A program made the translations under genes and the position numbers. Below, piece by piece: positions 63,375 through 64,000 of a stretch of DNA of 64,000 nucleotides (positions are counted from its first letter, which is position 1; every line of letters begins with the position of its first letter). The notes beneath the pieces were generated by a model. That model was not told the DNA's origin. It made no database searches and saw only the letters and a program-made list of their open reading frames with translations. The DNA is from Liquorilactobacillus sicerae (GTDB taxonomy: Bacteria; Bacillota; Bacilli; Lactobacillales; Lactobacillaceae), in NCBI RefSeq assembly GCF_029916425.1, contig NZ_JAHAVQ010000009.1, positions 27,269 to 91,268 of the forward strand, written 5' to 3'.

Positions 63375-63422
63375 TTTACATATATTGTGTTTATGGCTTT
63401 AATTATACACAATATATAGAAA
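63375..63422 (-). promoter_or_regulatory. Paired NrdR boxes
   Basis: TTTACATATATTGTGT (63375-63390) and ACACAATATATAGAAA (63407-63422) each match most of the 16-bp NrdR consensus (ACAC-W-ATATMT-W-GTGT), the first on its right half and the second on its left half. Their starts are 32 bp apart, the normal spacing of NrdR pairs. A TATAAT lies between them on the minus strand. Confidence 0.75.
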
Positions 63423-63464
63423 AAGCAAAGCACTCTTGTAAAACTCAACAGGCTTTGCTTCTTA

Positions 63465-63739
63465 TTAATTGTCTAAAATAAAGTTCCCTAATACTTGAAA
63501 ATACTCAACCGGGTTGTCCAACATACAACAGTGGCCCGCACCAGAAATTAAGTGAAACTCGCTTTGTGAAATTTTTAAATTCATACGACGAGCTTCAACT
63601 AAATCCATCGTATCATTTTCACCAAAAATCAAACAAGTTGGATTGCTAATCTGATCAATCCGATCAGCCAGATCCCATCCCTTTAACTTACCTTTAACTA
63701 CAAATTCATTATCACCTTGAAAGTAATTATATGTGAACT
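63465..63739 (-). pseudogene. Proline iminopeptidase-like hydrolase, C-terminal part cut by an IS
   Basis: The frame reads YNYFQGDNEFVVKGKLKGWD, CLIFGENDTMDLVEARR and FHLISGAGHCCMLDNP, the catalytic Asp and His blocks of alpha/beta hydrolases in the proline iminopeptidase style. The N-terminal two thirds are missing: the frame is joined to the right end of an IS605/TnpB element at about 63735. The gene 5' part, if it still exists, would lie outside the window on the other side of the element. Confidence 0.8.
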
Positions 63740-63880
63740 ACTCGTTACTAAAGTAACGAGCTTCTAGGAACACCGCTGACTTGTTTAAACACTCAAAGAG
63801 TGCTAAATAGAGGTTACGGCTATTTACTAAGGGCTGTTCCAGCCCAGCTAGTACTTAAGTTAAGCACTTAGAATATTTTT
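63733..63880 (-). ncRNA. Right end of a TnpB element with probable omega-RNA
   Basis: Between the tnpB stop (63860) and the pip remnant, about 120 bases hold a CTCGTTACT/AGTAACGAG hairpin (63741-63760) right before the junction TTCAC, the typical structured right end of IS200/IS605 elements. In such elements an RNA from the tnpB 3' end and this region guides TnpB; its guide would be the flanking sequence, here pip bases just below 63735. The RNA limits are inferred from family knowledge. Confidence 0.55.
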
Positions 63881-64000
63881 AGCTGCATTTATATCTCTAT
63901 CATGGTGAATTCCACAGCTAGGACAAGTCCATTGTCGAACATTTAGAGTATGCTTGCCATCATCAAATCCACAGCTACTACAGATTTGAGACGTTTTTCT
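63860..64000 (-). CDS. tnpB: TnpB (IS605 OrfB) C-terminal part, continues outside the window
   Basis: The 46 visible residues include a four-Cys zinc ribbon, CSSCG and CPSCG, and the final RuvC motif [11 protein letters not shown], ending LSA. These are the C-terminal landmarks of TnpB, the RNA-guided nuclease ancestor of Cas12. The catalytic RuvC Asp in DRD is kept. The rest of the gene lies beyond position 64000, so its completeness is unknown. Confidence 0.88.
   Translation of the reverse strand, partial: RKTSQICSSCGFDDGKHTLNVRQWTCPSCGIHHDRDINAAKNILSA

Overview
This is a low-GC Firmicutes chromosome segment, almost certainly from a member of the Lactobacillaceae. The gene families point that way: type II-A CRISPR-Cas9, DUF3278/XRE pair, YhgE/Pip-like protein, C69 dipeptidase, acetolactate decarboxylase, NrdI, and ISL3, IS1380, IS3 and IS605-type elements. 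So do the strong AGGAGG ribosome sites and AT-rich spacers. No rRNA or tRNA gene was seen. Most genes lie on the minus strand.

Left part (1-9.3 kb): a metallophosphoesterase cut by the window edge; a truncated ahpC remnant; a 10-repeat CRISPR array; csn2, cas2, cas1; a tracrRNA on the plus strand between cas1 and cas9; an intact 1370-residue Cas9; and aroD. The array, cas operon and tracrRNA look complete and functional. The tracrRNA copies most of the repeat and keeps the AAGU bulge.

9.4-17.1 kb is mixed and partly decayed: a 56-residue orphan protein, a D-2-hydroxyacid dehydrogenase, a membrane protein, an ISL3 remnant, an XRE/DUF3278 pair, a mazEF toxin-antitoxin pair, an IS1380 remnant, and a graveyard of a broken ABC ATPase, a frameshifted serine hydrolase and a frameshifted thioesterase. 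17.1-27.7 kb is cell-envelope and housekeeping: a 1002-residue YhgE-like protein, a D-Ala-D-Ala carboxypeptidase with a two-component system, a previously unlisted 42-residue holin-like type I toxin with a likely antisense RNA, a YiiX-like hydrolase, a GNAT, a HIT protein and an Nramp-related transporter.

28.0-39.1 kb is a myo-inositol catabolic operon (iolB, C, D, J, tautomerase, CsbX-type MFS transporter, IolI-like isomerase, UPF0303, iolE, iolG) with a divergent DeoR regulator. iolA is not in the window. 39.2-40.6 kb holds a 5' fragment of a group II intron placed directly after the T-run of a repeated hairpin, then a chimera of IS3 and ISL3 remnants.

40.6-53.5 kb carries an aldehyde dehydrogenase, a GNAT, an Lsa-like ABC-F protein, a pyruvyl transferase, two ABC export systems each with a TetR regulator and visible palindromic operators, and a C69 dipeptidase. 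53.7-55.8 kb is a second decayed island: an ISL3 remnant, an orphan type II cas2 and a frameshifted cas1 without cas9, and an acyltransferase stub. 56-64 kb has a CadD/CzrA-like metal pair with a three-copy operator, tag, an acetolactate decarboxylase, an RpiR/gluconokinase/6-phosphogluconate dehydrogenase group, and a PnuC-family transporter with nrdI behind a paired NrdR box. At the right edge a TnpB-type IS interrupts a proline iminopeptidase-like gene.
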